Assembly (NCBI GenBank): GCA_947577075.1
Contig: CANPTW010000020.1
Location: 1-46,450 of the forward strand
Length of the DNA stretch: 46,450 bases
From: an uncultured Oscillibacter sp.
GTDB taxonomy: Bacteria > Bacillota > Clostridia > Oscillospirales > Oscillospiraceae
Direction: 5' to 3'
The number at the start of each line of letters is the position of its first letter. The first letter of the stretch is position 1. The notes beneath the pieces were generated by a model. That model did not search any database, was not told the origin of the DNA, and saw only the letters and a program-made list of their open reading frames with translations. The position numbers were made by a program, and so were the translations under genes. Shown in pieces: positions 7,274 to 14,899 of this stretch.

Positions 7274-8938
7274 ATGAAACAGCTCATCAAGCGCCTGGCC
7301 GCCCTGCTTCTGCCGGCGGCGCTGTGCGCCTCGCTGCTGGCCGGATGCGCCAGGGACGGCGACGGCATGGCCCTGTCCGTCTGCACGGGGGAGGCGCCGG
7401 GCTCCCTGGACCCCATCTACGCCGAAGACGCCGGGGAGCAGACGATCCTGGCCCACCTCTACGAAAACCTCATGCGGGTCACGGCGGACAGCACGGGAAA
7501 AACCAGCGTCATCGGCGGCATGGCCAAAAGCGTGGACCAGGAGGAGGAGACTAAGGACGGCGCCGTCACCGTCACCTACACCTTCCGCCTCCGCAGCGCC
7601 CGCTGGTCCGACGGGCAGCCCGTCACCGCCGGGGACTTCGTTTACGCCTGGCAGCGGCTGGCCAATCCCGCCACCGGCTCCCGGTACGCGGACCTCCTCT
7701 CCGTGGTCAAGGGCTATCAGGAGGCCCGGGCCGCCAAGGACATGAGCCTCCTCCAGGTGACGGCCAAGAACGACTCCACCCTGGTGGTGACGCTGAACGG
7801 GCGCTACGACTGGTTCTTGAAGGAGGTCTGCACCTCCCCCGCCGCCATGCCCCTGCGCCAGGACGTGGTGCAGAAGCTGAAGGCCGTCTCGGAGGATAAG
7901 CCCTGGTGGGCGGGGGATCCCACTCAGCTGGTAACCAACGGGCCCTATACCGTCGCCGGAGAGGAGGAGGGCCGCCTCCTCCGCCTGGAGGCCAACAGCC
8001 GTTACTACGCCGCCCAGCCGGGCCCCCAAAGCATCACCTTCCACTTCGCCGGGTCGGCGGAGGAGGCCTGGTCCCTCTATGAGAGCAAGACCGTGGACGC
8101 CGTCTGGCCCCTGCCGGACACCCGGCTGACGGAGCTGGCGGCGGACCCGGAGTGGTCCCCCCTGCCGGAGCTGGCCACCTACGCCGCCCTGTTCAACTGC
8201 GCGTCCGAGCCCTTCAGCGACCCGGCCCTCCGGGAGGCCATGACCCTGGCCATTGACCGAAACGCCCTGGCCCAGGCGGCGGGGGCGGCGGCCCTGCCGG
8301 CGGAGGGCGTCGTCCCCCCCGGCGTGCCGGAGAATGAAGAGGGGGATTTCCGCGCCCGCAGCGCCCCCCTGCTGGACAACAGCCCGGAGGGCTATGAGGC
8401 CCGCTGCCAGCAGGCCCGGGACCTGCTGGGAGAGGCCGGGTACAACAGCGGCGCGGACCTGGGCGAGCTGGAATTCCTCTACCTGAAAAACGACGTGAAC
8501 GACGCCGTGGCCCAGCTCCTCTGCCAGCAGTGGCAGGAGGTCCTGGGCGTCCAGGCCGCGCCCAAGGGTTTGACGGAGCGGAACCTGATGTCCGCCCTGC
8601 GGGCCGGGGAGTACGACCTGGCGGGCCGGACCCTCACCGCCTCCGCCAACGACGCGGAGTGCTTCCTGATGTCCTGGACCGCCGAGAGCCGGGAGAACCT
8701 GGTCCGCTATGAGAGCAGCGCCTATGACACGCTGATGAAGATTGTGGCGGGCGCCGCCGACGGCACCGCCCGGATGGGCTGCCTCCACGACGCCGAGGCC
8801 CTGCTCCTGATGAACCACGCTATGGCTCCTCTCTACACCAAGGGCACCGCCTGGGAGCTGCGGGAGACCCTCGCCGGGGCCTTCCGGGACCCCCGGGGCT
8901 GGTTCAGCTTCGCCGGCGTGGTCAGCAGGACCGCCTGA
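7274..8938 (+). CDS. ABC transporter substrate-binding lipoprotein, family 5 (oligopeptide-binding, OppA-like)
   Basis: 554 aa from ATG 7274 behind GGAGGA. The N-terminus is a lipoprotein signal: MKQLIKRLAALLLPAAL, then lipobox LLAGC with Cys ~24. The mature part has the family-5 start (GEAPGSLDPIYAEDAGEQTILAHL) and the conserved VTAGDFVYAWQRLANPATGS segment. It should bind short peptides outside the membrane for an Opp/Dpp permease. No permease or ATPase gene is adjacent, so it is an orphan receptor or feeds a distant transporter. It is transcribed from its own promoter. Confidence 0.88.
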   Translation: MKQLIKRLAALLLPAALCASLLAGCARDGDGMALSVCTGEAPGSLDPIYAEDAGEQTILAHLYENLMRVTADSTGKTSVIGGMAKSVDQEEETKDGAVTVTYTFRLRSARWSDGQPVTAGDFVYAWQRLANPATGSRYADLLSVVKGYQEARAAKDMSLLQVTAKNDSTLVVTLNGRYDWFLKEVCTSPAAMPLRQDVVQKLKAVSEDKPWWAGDPTQLVTNGPYTVAGEEEGRLLRLEANSRYYAAQPGPQSITFHFAGSAEEAWSLYESKTVDAVWPLPDTRLTELAADPEWSPLPELATYAALFNCASEPFSDPALREAMTLAIDRNALAQAAGAAALPAEGVVPPGVPENEEGDFRARSAPLLDNSPEGYEARCQQARDLLGEAGYNSGADLGELEFLYLKNDVNDAVAQLLCQQWQEVLGVQAAPKGLTERNLMSALRAGEYDLAGRTLTASANDAECFLMSWTAESRENLVRYESSAYDTLMKIVAGAADGTARMGCLHDAEALLLMNHAMAPLYTKGTAWELRETLAGAFRDPRGWFSFAGVVSRTA

Positions 8939-8981
8939 AAGAGGCGCTTTCCAAAAAACCCCGCCGTCCCCCTCCCGCCTC

Positions 8982-9010
8982 TGGACATTTGCCCGGCGCT
9001 GTGCTATGAT
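8982..9010 (+). promoter_or_regulatory. Promoter of the BI-1 family gene
   Basis: TGGACA, 17-bp spacer, TATGAT, with the start codon 29 bp downstream. Confidence 0.55.
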
Positions 9011-9038
9011 AAAGAAAATCAAACGGGAGGGATCCATT

Positions 9039-9752
9039 ATGCAATTGAACGGAGTGGATTACAACGACCAGAGCCTGGGCGTTTACACGGGGGAATCCAT
9101 CGGCGCATACACCGCCAAGGCCTTTCTCTGGATGTTCCTGGGCCTCCTGACCACCTTTGCCGTGGCTTTCTTCGGCTATGCCACGGGGACCATTCTCTAC
9201 GTTTTCGCCATTCCCTATTTCCACATCGTCCTGCTGGTGCTGGAGCTGGGCGTGGTGATGTTCCTCTCCGCCCGGCTTCACAAGCTCCATGTGGGCACGG
9301 CCAGGGCCCTGTTCTTCGTCTACGCGGCGCTGAACGGCGTGGTCTTTTCCGCCTACTTCCTGATTTTCAGCATGCTGAGCCTGATCCTGGTCTTTGCCAT
9401 GACCGCCGTTTACTTCGGCGCCATGGCGCTGTACGGCTATCTCACCAAGACGGACCTCAGCCGCCTCCGCCCCATTCTGGTGGGCGGGCTGATCTTCCTG
9501 ATCGTCTGCGGCCTGCTCTCCCTGTTCCTGCCTCTCGGAATGGCGGACCGGGTGATCTGCCTCGTCGGCGTCGCCGTCTTCCTGGGCTTCACCGCCTACG
9601 ACACCCAGAAGATCCGGGCCTTCTACAGCGCCTATCAGGGCGACCAGGCCATGCTGGAGCGCGCGTCCATTTACTCCGCCCTGGAGCTGTATCTGGACTT
9701 TATCAACCTGTTTTTGTACCTGCTGCGCTTCCTGGGGAAAAACCGGAAGTAA
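9039..9752 (+). CDS. Bax inhibitor-1/YccA family membrane protein
   Basis: 237 aa from ATG 9039 behind GGGAGGG. Seven hydrophobic segments cover most of the length. The C-terminal family signature is present (LGFTAYDTQKIR, with the conserved Asp, and ASIYSALELYLDFINLFLYLL). BI-1 proteins are pH-sensitive membrane leak channels; B. subtilis YetJ is a studied homolog. The role here is unknown. It is monocistronic, with its own promoter and terminator. Confidence 0.88.
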   Translation: MQLNGVDYNDQSLGVYTGESIGAYTAKAFLWMFLGLLTTFAVAFFGYATGTILYVFAIPYFHIVLLVLELGVVMFLSARLHKLHVGTARALFFVYAALNGVVFSAYFLIFSMLSLILVFAMTAVYFGAMALYGYLTKTDLSRLRPILVGGLIFLIVCGLLSLFLPLGMADRVICLVGVAVFLGFTAYDTQKIRAFYSAYQGDQAMLERASIYSALELYLDFINLFLYLLRFLGKNRK

Positions 9753-9796
9753 GCGCCCCCAGGCCGGGGGAAGCCGCCGGATCTCAAGTCATGGAA

Positions 9797-9825
9797 AAAC
9801 GCCCCGCCTTCCCGGCGGGGCGTTT
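9797..9825. terminator. Bidirectional terminator between BI-1 and sufB-like genes
   Basis: 12-bp stem AAACGCCCCGCC/GGCGGGGCGTTT with a 5-nt loop, followed by TTTCTTTT on plus and by GTTTTTCC on minus. It lies between convergent genes. Confidence 0.85.
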
Positions 9826-9842
9826 CTTTTGTGCAAGGCTTC

Positions 9843-10766
9843 TCAGGCCAGGAAGCCCTTCAGGATGCAGTCCTCGGCCTCCTCCTCCGTGAGGCCCAGA
9901 GTCTCCAGCTTTAAAAGCTGGTCCCCGGCGATCTTGCCGATGGCCGCCTCGTGGACCAACTGGGCCTCGGTGCAGTTGGCCGTGATGGCGGGGATGGACT
10001 TGATTTTGGCCTCCCCCATGATGATGGAGTCGCACTGGACGTGGCCGAAGCACTGGGCGTTCCCCACCATCCGGGGGTAGAACACCTGCTCCGATTTGTC
10101 CTGGGCCACGGACCGGGAAATGACCCGGCCCTTGGAATCCTCGCCGTCCAGGACGATTTCCATGTCGCTCTCCGCCGTCTGCTCCCCGTGGGTCAGAAGG
10201 CGCTCCGTCACCACCGCCTCGGCTCCCTTGCCGCAGACGATTCTTGTGACGCGTTTCGTGGAGTCGATGCCCCGGATCTGGACAGTCTCCATCTGGATGG
10301 AGGCCCCCTCCTCCAGGTACACCACCGTCTCGGGGTTCATGACCCGGCCGCCGGTTCCGTCCCCCTCGCCGTAGTGCTTTTCCGTGTAGCGGACCTTGGA
10401 GCCCTTGCCCACGTAGAAGGTGTGGACGCCGTCGTGGCGGGACTCCTCCCCGCCGCAGTTGTGGATGCCGCAGCCCGCCACAATGTCCACGTCGCAGCCC
10501 TCGCCAATGAAAAAGTCGTTGTAGACCATCTCCCGGAGGCCGGATTTCGTGATGATGACGGGAATGTAGCAGGTTTCCCCCACGGTGCCGGGCCGGATGC
10601 GGATGTCAATGCCCGGCTTGTCCTCCTTGGAGGTGATTTCGATGTGCTCCGTGGACTGGCGGCCGTCGCAGCCGGAGTCCTTCCGGATGTTGAAGGCCCC
10701 CACGGGCTTCCCGATCAGGTCCGCGATCTTCTCCAGCAGGCCCTTGTCGATCTCGGTATCCATCAT
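9843..10766 (-). CDS. sufB: SufB/SufD-type Fe-S cluster assembly scaffold (SmsB-like)
   Basis: About 307 aa, much shorter than classical SufB (~470). It is almost entirely the right-handed beta-helix core of the SufBD family, with clustered Cys/His (CGIHNCGGEESRHDGVH) and the C-terminal helical part LVHEAAIGKIAGDQLLKLETLGLTEEEA shared by SufB and SufD. ATG 10766 overlaps the SufC stop in an ATGA junction; a second ATG follows at 10763. AGGAGG lies ~11 bp upstream. With SufC it forms a two-gene set and no sufS, sufU, sufE or second sufB/D is nearby. This matches the SUF-like minimal system (SmsCB) described in anaerobes and archaea. It probably assembles Fe-S clusters with a desulfurase from elsewhere. 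Confidence 0.85.
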   Translation of the reverse strand: MMDTEIDKGLLEKIADLIGKPVGAFNIRKDSGCDGRQSTEHIEITSKEDKPGIDIRIRPGTVGETCYIPVIITKSGLREMVYNDFFIGEGCDVDIVAGCGIHNCGGEESRHDGVHTFYVGKGSKVRYTEKHYGEGDGTGGRVMNPETVVYLEEGASIQMETVQIRGIDSTKRVTRIVCGKGAEAVVTERLLTHGEQTAESDMEIVLDGEDSKGRVISRSVAQDKSEQVFYPRMVGNAQCFGHVQCDSIIMGEAKIKSIPAITANCTEAQLVHEAAIGKIAGDQLLKLETLGLTEEEAEDCILKGFLA

Positions 10767-11503
10767 TGCGCCATCGCCTCCTTTCTCAAAACCGGGCAGC
10801 CGCCCAGGGTGTCCGACAAAATCCGGGGCAGGATCTCCGCCGGGGTTCCCCGGTGGCGGAGCCGCCCCTCCCCCACCACGATGACCTCGTCCGCCAGGGA
10901 GATGATCCGCTCCTGGTGGGAGATGATGATCATGGTGGCCCCTCCGGCGGCGTGGAGCTGCTCGAAGGTCTCCGTCAGCCGGGCGAAGGACCACAGGTCG
11001 ATGCCCGCCTCGGGCTCGTCAAAAATCATCAGCTTCCCCTGCCGGGCCAGGATGGAGGCGATTTCAATGCGCTTCACCTCGCCCCCGGAGAGGGAGGCGT
11101 CCACCTCCCGGTCCAGATAATCGTTGGCGCAGAGGCCCACCCGGGTGAGGTACTGGCAGCAGCGGTCCTTGGGGAGCTTTTCGTCCCCGCTGGCCAGGGT
11201 CAGCAGATCCCGGACGGTCAGCCCCTTGAACCGGGGGGGCTGCTGGAAGCCGTAGCTGATGCCCAGCCGGGCCCGCTGGGTGATGCCAAGCTCCGTCACG
11301 TCCTGCCCGTTCCAGAAAATCTGCCCGGCGGTGGGCTTCACCAGCCCCATGATGCTTTTCGCCAGGGTGGTCTTCCCGCCGCCGTTGGGCCCGGTGAACA
11401 CCACCAGCGTCCCGTCCTCCACCGTGAGGGAAATATCGTTCAAAATACCCAGCTCCCCGCCGTCCTCATGGACGGCATAGCTCAGGTGCTTCAGTTCCAG
11501 CAT
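10763..11503 (-). CDS. sufC: SufC-type Fe-S assembly ATPase (SmsC-like)
   Basis: 246 aa from ATG 11503 behind AGGAGG. It is an ABC ATPase without membrane segments. Walker A is GPNGGGKTT, the Q-loop region is GISYGFQQPPRFKG, the signature is LSGGEVKR and Walker B is KLMIFDEPEAGID, where the DEPEAGID form is typical of SufC and separates it from transport ATPases. It powers cluster assembly on the scaffold encoded next, with overlapping stop and start codons. Its own promoter lies upstream. Confidence 0.9.
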   Translation of the reverse strand: MLELKHLSYAVHEDGGELGILNDISLTVEDGTLVVFTGPNGGGKTTLAKSIMGLVKPTAGQIFWNGQDVTELGITQRARLGISYGFQQPPRFKGLTVRDLLTLASGDEKLPKDRCCQYLTRVGLCANDYLDREVDASLSGGEVKRIEIASILARQGKLMIFDEPEAGIDLWSFARLTETFEQLHAAGGATMIIISHQERIISLADEVIVVGEGRLRHRGTPAEILPRILSDTLGGCPVLRKEAMAQ

Positions 11504-11543
11504 AGGGGTTCCTCCTTCGCGTTTTGAACCTGTATCCGACAGC

Positions 11544-11572
11544 ATTCTAGCAGATTTGACAGAAGAATGCAA
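11544..11572 (-). promoter_or_regulatory. Promoter of sufCB
   Basis: Minus strand TTGCAT (11572-11567), 17-bp spacer, TAGAAT (11549-11544), 41 bp upstream of sufC. Confidence 0.6.
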
Positions 11573-11643
11573 CGCATACCCCCGGATTTTCTTCCCCTAT
11601 TTTACCCAAAACCGCCGCTCTTATCTGTTGCAGGCGCAACAGG

Positions 11644-11671
11644 AACGCTTTTTTTCGCGGCCGCATACACT
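11644..11671 (+). promoter_or_regulatory. Possible sporulation-type promoter upstream of the ferritin-like gene
   Basis: AACG, 16-bp spacer, CATACACT resembles mother-cell sigma (SigE/SigK) promoters more than the sigma-A boxes seen elsewhere in this window. The start codon is 24 bp downstream. The match is short and could be chance. Confidence 0.25.
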
Positions 11672-11694
11672 GGGGGGAAAAGGAGGGACCCCTC

Positions 11695-12402
11695 ATGGAT
11701 CAGACCTTGCATAACCAGGAAGTATATGATTTTCGCCAGTACGACCGCATTTGGCAGCGGGTGGCCCCGAATCTGGAGCCCTATCCGGGCATGGCCCCCC
11801 GGTCGGAGGCGGCTGTCCCCGCCCCGCCGGCTTCCGCCGCCCCGTCCGTTCCCGCCGCGCCATCCGTTCCCGCTGCGCCGGAAAGGCCCGCCGTCCCCGT
11901 TCCCGCGGGGCCTGCCCCCGGTCAGGAAAGCCTGCTTCCCGGCGCGGAACGGAATCCCTGCTGCATGGGCACCGAGGCGGCGGAGCTGCTGGGGGTGATC
12001 GGCGGCTATATCGAGGCGGCGCTGTCGGACCGGCGGCAGCTCCTGGCCCTGGTCCGGCAGGCCCCGTCCTGGGCCCGGCAGACCCTGCGGGACCTGGCCT
12101 CGGACCTCCAGGACCAGGCCCGGCGGCTCATGGCGGCCCATTACCTCATCACCGGGCAGTGCTACCGCCCCAGCGTCGGCTCGTCCCGCATCTATGCGGG
12201 GCGCTGGTGCCCCGCCCTCCGGGAACGCTACCACGCCGCCGCCTGCAGCGGCTTCAACTACGCCCGCTCCGCCGAGGACTCCCTGGACCCCTGCCTGACG
12301 AAGCTCTTTGAGGAGATGAGCAAGGAGTCTTACGCCCACGCGGAGGCCCTGATGGGGCTGCTCCAGCGGAGCCTGCACAACACATATAGTCAACGCAGTT
12401 GA
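11695..12402 (+). CDS. Ferritin-like domain protein, C-terminus supplied by an inserted repeat
   Basis: 235 aa from ATG 11695 behind AAAAGGAGG. Residues ~40-80 are a low-complexity Pro/Ala linker. The C-terminal ~140 residues are helical, with spaced acidic and His residues (ELLGVIGGYIEAAL, MAAHYLITG, SKESYAHAEALMG), which suggests a ferritin-like bundle related to rubrerythrin/spore-coat ferritin-like proteins. The iron ligands are not certain. The last four codons and the TGA stop lie inside the inverted-repeat element that starts at 12389, so the native C-terminus has been replaced. It stands alone and is divergent from sufCB. The assignment is moderate and the function unknown. Confidence 0.6.
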   Translation: MDQTLHNQEVYDFRQYDRIWQRVAPNLEPYPGMAPRSEAAVPAPPASAAPSVPAAPSVPAAPERPAVPVPAGPAPGQESLLPGAERNPCCMGTEAAELLGVIGGYIEAALSDRRQLLALVRQAPSWARQTLRDLASDLQDQARRLMAAHYLITGQCYRPSVGSSRIYAGRWCPALRERYHAAACSGFNYARSAEDSLDPCLTKLFEEMSKESYAHAEALMGLLQRSLHNTYSQRS

Positions 12403-12572
12403 AAAGAAGCAGACACTTCTTTTCAACCGGCGGGCCTATGGCCCGCCGGGGCGCAAAGCGCCTGTGCGTTTCCTATGAAGGCAAGCACCGTGAGCCGCTC
12501 ACGCGGCTTACGGCGCTGTAAAACAGCGCCGTATGGAAACGAATCCTTTGGACTCTTTTCAACTGTGCTGAC
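12389..12572. mobile_element. 184-bp MITE-like multi-hairpin element
   Basis: Terminal inverted repeats of 19 bp with two mismatches: GTCAACGCAGTTGAAAAGA at the left, and TCTTTTCAACTGTGCTGAC at the right. The interior is a chain of hairpins (stems at 12399-12428, a 10-bp GC stem with 3-nt loop just after, and smaller ones) with no coding capacity. A related palindrome occurs at 19850-19885. No clear target duplication is visible. Confidence 0.6.
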
Positions 12573-12582
12573 GATAACATAG

Positions 12583-12618
12583 GGGAAGGGCTCCCGCCTT
12601 GCGGCGGGAGCCCTTCCC
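12583..12618. terminator. Strong hairpin terminator between convergent genes
   Basis: 16-bp perfect stem GGGAAGGGCTCCCGCC with 4-nt loop, followed by TTTAC. It ends transcription of the ABC/zinc-ribbon operon and probably also of the ferritin-like gene. Confidence 0.7.
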
Positions 12619-12619
12619 T

Positions 12620-12838
12620 TTACCCCCAGGCGCGCTTGATCTCGTCCCGCTCGTGCCGGTTCTCCACCCAGTTCTCCAGGTAGCCGCAGTCATGGCAAAC
12701 GTAGCGGGCCACCGGAATCCGCTTCACCGTTACAAAGCGGGTGATGCAGATGCTGTTGGCGAGATAGCGGTGGGCGTCGTCGGGCACCCGGATAATATCC
12801 GTGGAGCCGCAGACGGGGCAGCGTTTTGTGTTTTTCAT
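12620..12838 (-). CDS. Small zinc-ribbon protein
   Basis: 72 aa. Two CxxC knuckles, CPVCG near the N-terminus and CHDCG at ~res 48-52, suggest one structural zinc. The start ATG 12838 directly follows the TAA of a 29-codon upstream frame, and the gene lies downstream of the ABC operon on the same strand. The product resembles small zinc-ribbon nucleic-acid-binding or adaptor proteins. The function is unknown. Confidence 0.65.
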   Translation of the reverse strand: MKNTKRCPVCGSTDIIRVPDDAHRYLANSICITRFVTVKRIPVARYVCHDCGYLENWVENRHERDEIKRAWG

Positions 12839-12928
12839 TTACTTCCGATCCCTCCACAGTTTCCAGAGCCGGTCCAAAAGGGGCAGCAGCAAAAGGAGGA
12901 GCAGCCAATTATTGGGCACATGCGGCAT
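12839..12928 (-). CDS. Candidate 29-aa single-span membrane peptide
   Basis: ATG 12928 sits 6 bp after AAAGGGGGG. The product has a hydrophobic core (WLLLLLLLPLL) and a basic C-terminus (LWKLWRDRK). Its TAA abuts the ATG of the zinc-ribbon gene. The RBS, the fit between neighbouring genes and the leucine span favour a real small membrane peptide, but no homology can be claimed. Confidence 0.4.
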   Translation of the reverse strand: MPHVPNNWLLLLLLLPLLDRLWKLWRDRK

Positions 12929-12942
12929 CGTGCGCCCCCCTT

Positions 12943-13527
12943 TCAGTTCACCTTGTAGAGCTTCATGGACAAGGGGATGGAAACCGCCGTCAGCACCGCC
13001 GCCGCCAGGGGCAGCAGGGCCATGGCGGGCAGGGGAACGCTGGGGATGTCCACCGCGTCCAACGCCAAACCGGCCCCGAGGGCCGCGCCGAAGATCACCA
13101 CCATGAAGATCATCCGCCCCCGCTCCACGCCGAAGCGCATGATTGCGGGCAGGGTGACGTCCAGGGAGATCACGCCCAGGCAGAGACTGACCAGCACGAT
13201 GGAGGCGTCCACCTCACTCTCGAGAAAGCGCCCCAGCGCCACACGGGCCGCCAGGCACAAAAAGCCCGCCGCCGCCATGCACAGCCAGCCCAGCACGTAC
13301 TTGCTCAGCACGATGTCCCGCTTGGAATAGGGCATCATGGCCGCCAGCTGGTTCCAGTGGCTCCGCTCGTCATAGGCCATGGCCGTATAGGGCAGCATGG
13401 AGCACCAGACCACCAGGAACACGATGTTGAACGCGCTGTTCATAATGGACAGCAGCAAAATGATGACGACAAAAATCCGCATCTGCTTCCAGATCACGAA
13501 GAAGTCCTTTTGAATCAGCGCTTTCAT
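12943..13527 (-). CDS. ABC-2 type transporter permease
   Basis: 194 aa with about five hydrophobic segments and the family start MKALIQKDFFVIWKQM. YSKRDIVLSKYVLGWL matches the conserved loop of ABC-2 permeases found with GntR regulators. ATG 13527 overlaps the ATPase stop (ATGA). With the ATPase it forms an export system. Relatives such as B. subtilis Ytr respond to cell-wall stress. The substrate is unknown. Confidence 0.82.
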   Translation of the reverse strand: MKALIQKDFFVIWKQMRIFVVIILLLSIMNSAFNIVFLVVWCSMLPYTAMAYDERSHWNQLAAMMPYSKRDIVLSKYVLGWLCMAAAGFLCLAARVALGRFLESEVDASIVLVSLCLGVISLDVTLPAIMRFGVERGRMIFMVVIFGAALGAGLALDAVDIPSVPLPAMALLPLAAAVLTAVSIPLSMKLYKVN

Positions 13528-14378
13528 TTCTTCGCTCCTTTCACCATGAAGAGAATGATGTCCTCCACGCTTGCCCGCTCCAGCTCCAGCCCCGCCGGGA
13601 CCTCATCCCGCCGGACCAGGGCCCGGACGCCGCCGTAGCCGTGGACCTCCTCCCGGCCCAGGATGGCTTCCTCCCGGAGGCTCTCCAGCTGCTCCGCCGT
13701 CCCGGCGAAGACGCCGTAGGTTTCCAGAAGCCGGTCCTTCTCGTCACAGAAGAGCAGCCGCCCCCGGTGCAGGAAGGCGATGTAGTCGCAGAGCTTTTCC
13801 AGGTCGCTGACGATGTGGGAGGAGATGAGAATGGAGTGGTCCTCCTCCCGGGTGAACTCGTTGAAGATCTCCAGCACCTCGTCCCGGACGATGGGGTCCA
13901 GGCCGGAGGTGGCCTCGTCCAGGATCAAGAGCCTGGGCTGATGGCTCAGGGCCACGGCGATGGCCAGCTTCATCTTCATGCCCCGGGAGAAGTCCTTGAA
14001 GGGCTTCTTTCCCGGCAGGTCGAAGCGGCGGAGGTAGCCCTCGTAGGTCCCCTGGTCCCAGCGCTTGTAGGTTCCCGCCATGACCTTCCCCACCTGAAGC
14101 GTGTTGAGGGTTTCGGGATAATACGCCTCGTCCAGCACCACGCCCACGTCCTCCTTCACCTCCCGGAAGGCCGGAGAGGCGGCGTCCACCCCCAGGACCT
14201 TGGCCGTTCCGCCGTCGGGGCGGAGGGCGTTCATCAAAAGGCGGATGGTGGTGGACTTGCCCGCGCCGTTCTCGCCCACCAGGCCGCAGATGGTGCCGCC
14301 GGGCACCGTGAGGTTCAGGTCCTCAATGGCGAAGCCGGGAAAGCGCTTGTGGATATGGGTCAGTTCAATGGCGTTCAT
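13524..14378 (-). CDS. ABC transporter ATP-binding protein
   Basis: 284 aa. Walker A GENGAGKST, signature FSRGMKMKLAIA (SRGM variant of LSGGQ, common in this subfamily), Walker B LLILDEATSGLDP and H-loop ISSHIVSDLE. The C-terminal ~70 residues form an accessory domain. ATG 14378 overlaps the gntR stop. It energises the permease encoded next. Confidence 0.9.
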   Translation of the reverse strand: MNAIELTHIHKRFPGFAIEDLNLTVPGGTICGLVGENGAGKSTTIRLLMNALRPDGGTAKVLGVDAASPAFREVKEDVGVVLDEAYYPETLNTLQVGKVMAGTYKRWDQGTYEGYLRRFDLPGKKPFKDFSRGMKMKLAIAVALSHQPRLLILDEATSGLDPIVRDEVLEIFNEFTREEDHSILISSHIVSDLEKLCDYIAFLHRGRLLFCDEKDRLLETYGVFAGTAEQLESLREEAILGREEVHGYGGVRALVRRDEVPAGLELERASVEDIILFMVKGAKK

Positions 14379-14755
14379 ACGTTCTCCTCCTCTGACAGGA
14401 CGCGCAGCATGTCGAATAGTTCCTCCGCCGTCAGGCCGCAGCTTTTTGCCAGCTCCACGGCGGCGCTCAGGTGGTCTTCCAGCTCCTTGAGCTGCTGTTC
14501 CCGGATCAGGTCCAGGTTTTTCTCCGCCACAAAGCAGCCCTTCCCGGCCACCGTATACAAAAAGCCCTCGGCCTCCAGCTCGTCATAGGCCCGCTTCGTG
14601 GTGATGACGGAAATCCGCAGATCCTTGGCCAGGGCCCGGATGGAGGGCAGGGCCTCCCCCGGCGTCAGCGTCCCCGCGATGATCTGGGCCTTCAGCTGGG
14701 AGTAGATCTGCTCATAGATCGGCTGGTTGACGGTGTTGCGGATGATGATTTCCAT
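14375..14755 (-). CDS. GntR-family regulator, YtrA subfamily
   Basis: 126 aa from ATG 14755 behind GGAGGGAGG. The N-terminal winged helix has the GntR signature (PIYEQIYSQLKAQIIAGTL, LPSIRALAKDLRISVITTKR). The short C-terminal helical tail, with no ligand domain, is typical of YtrA regulators that control the ABC transporter in their own operon. Autoregulation is likely because the promoter is overlapped by an inverted repeat. Confidence 0.88.
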   Translation of the reverse strand: MEIIIRNTVNQPIYEQIYSQLKAQIIAGTLTPGEALPSIRALAKDLRISVITTKRAYDELEAEGFLYTVAGKGCFVAEKNLDLIREQQLKELEDHLSAAVELAKSCGLTAEELFDMLRVLSEEENV

Positions 14756-14774
14756 GGGGTCCTCCCTCCGTTTC

Positions 14775-14815
14775 ACTGTTAATATGCAGTATACACAGAA
14801 TGAACAGTTTGTCAA
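14775..14815 (-). promoter_or_regulatory. Promoter and likely operator of the gntR-ABC operon
   Basis: Minus strand TTGACA (14815-14810), 16-bp spacer, TATACT (14793-14788) preceded by TGTG. Inverted half-sites ACTGTT (14775-14780) and AACAGT (14803-14808) bracket the -10 box and could bind the GntR dimer. Confidence 0.6.
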
Positions 14816-14838
14816 GAGGCTGCGGCAAAAAATTTTCC

Positions 14839-14867
14839 TGGGCAAGGCCCTCCTCTTGTGGTATACT
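14839..14867 (+). promoter_or_regulatory. Promoter of the LRR-VWA-nitroreductase unit
   Basis: TGGGCA, 17-bp spacer, TATACT with extended -10 TGG, 32 bp upstream of the LRR gene start. Confidence 0.5.
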
Positions 14868-14899
14868 ACCCCTGGAAAACGAGAAAGGGGGAATGGGCC

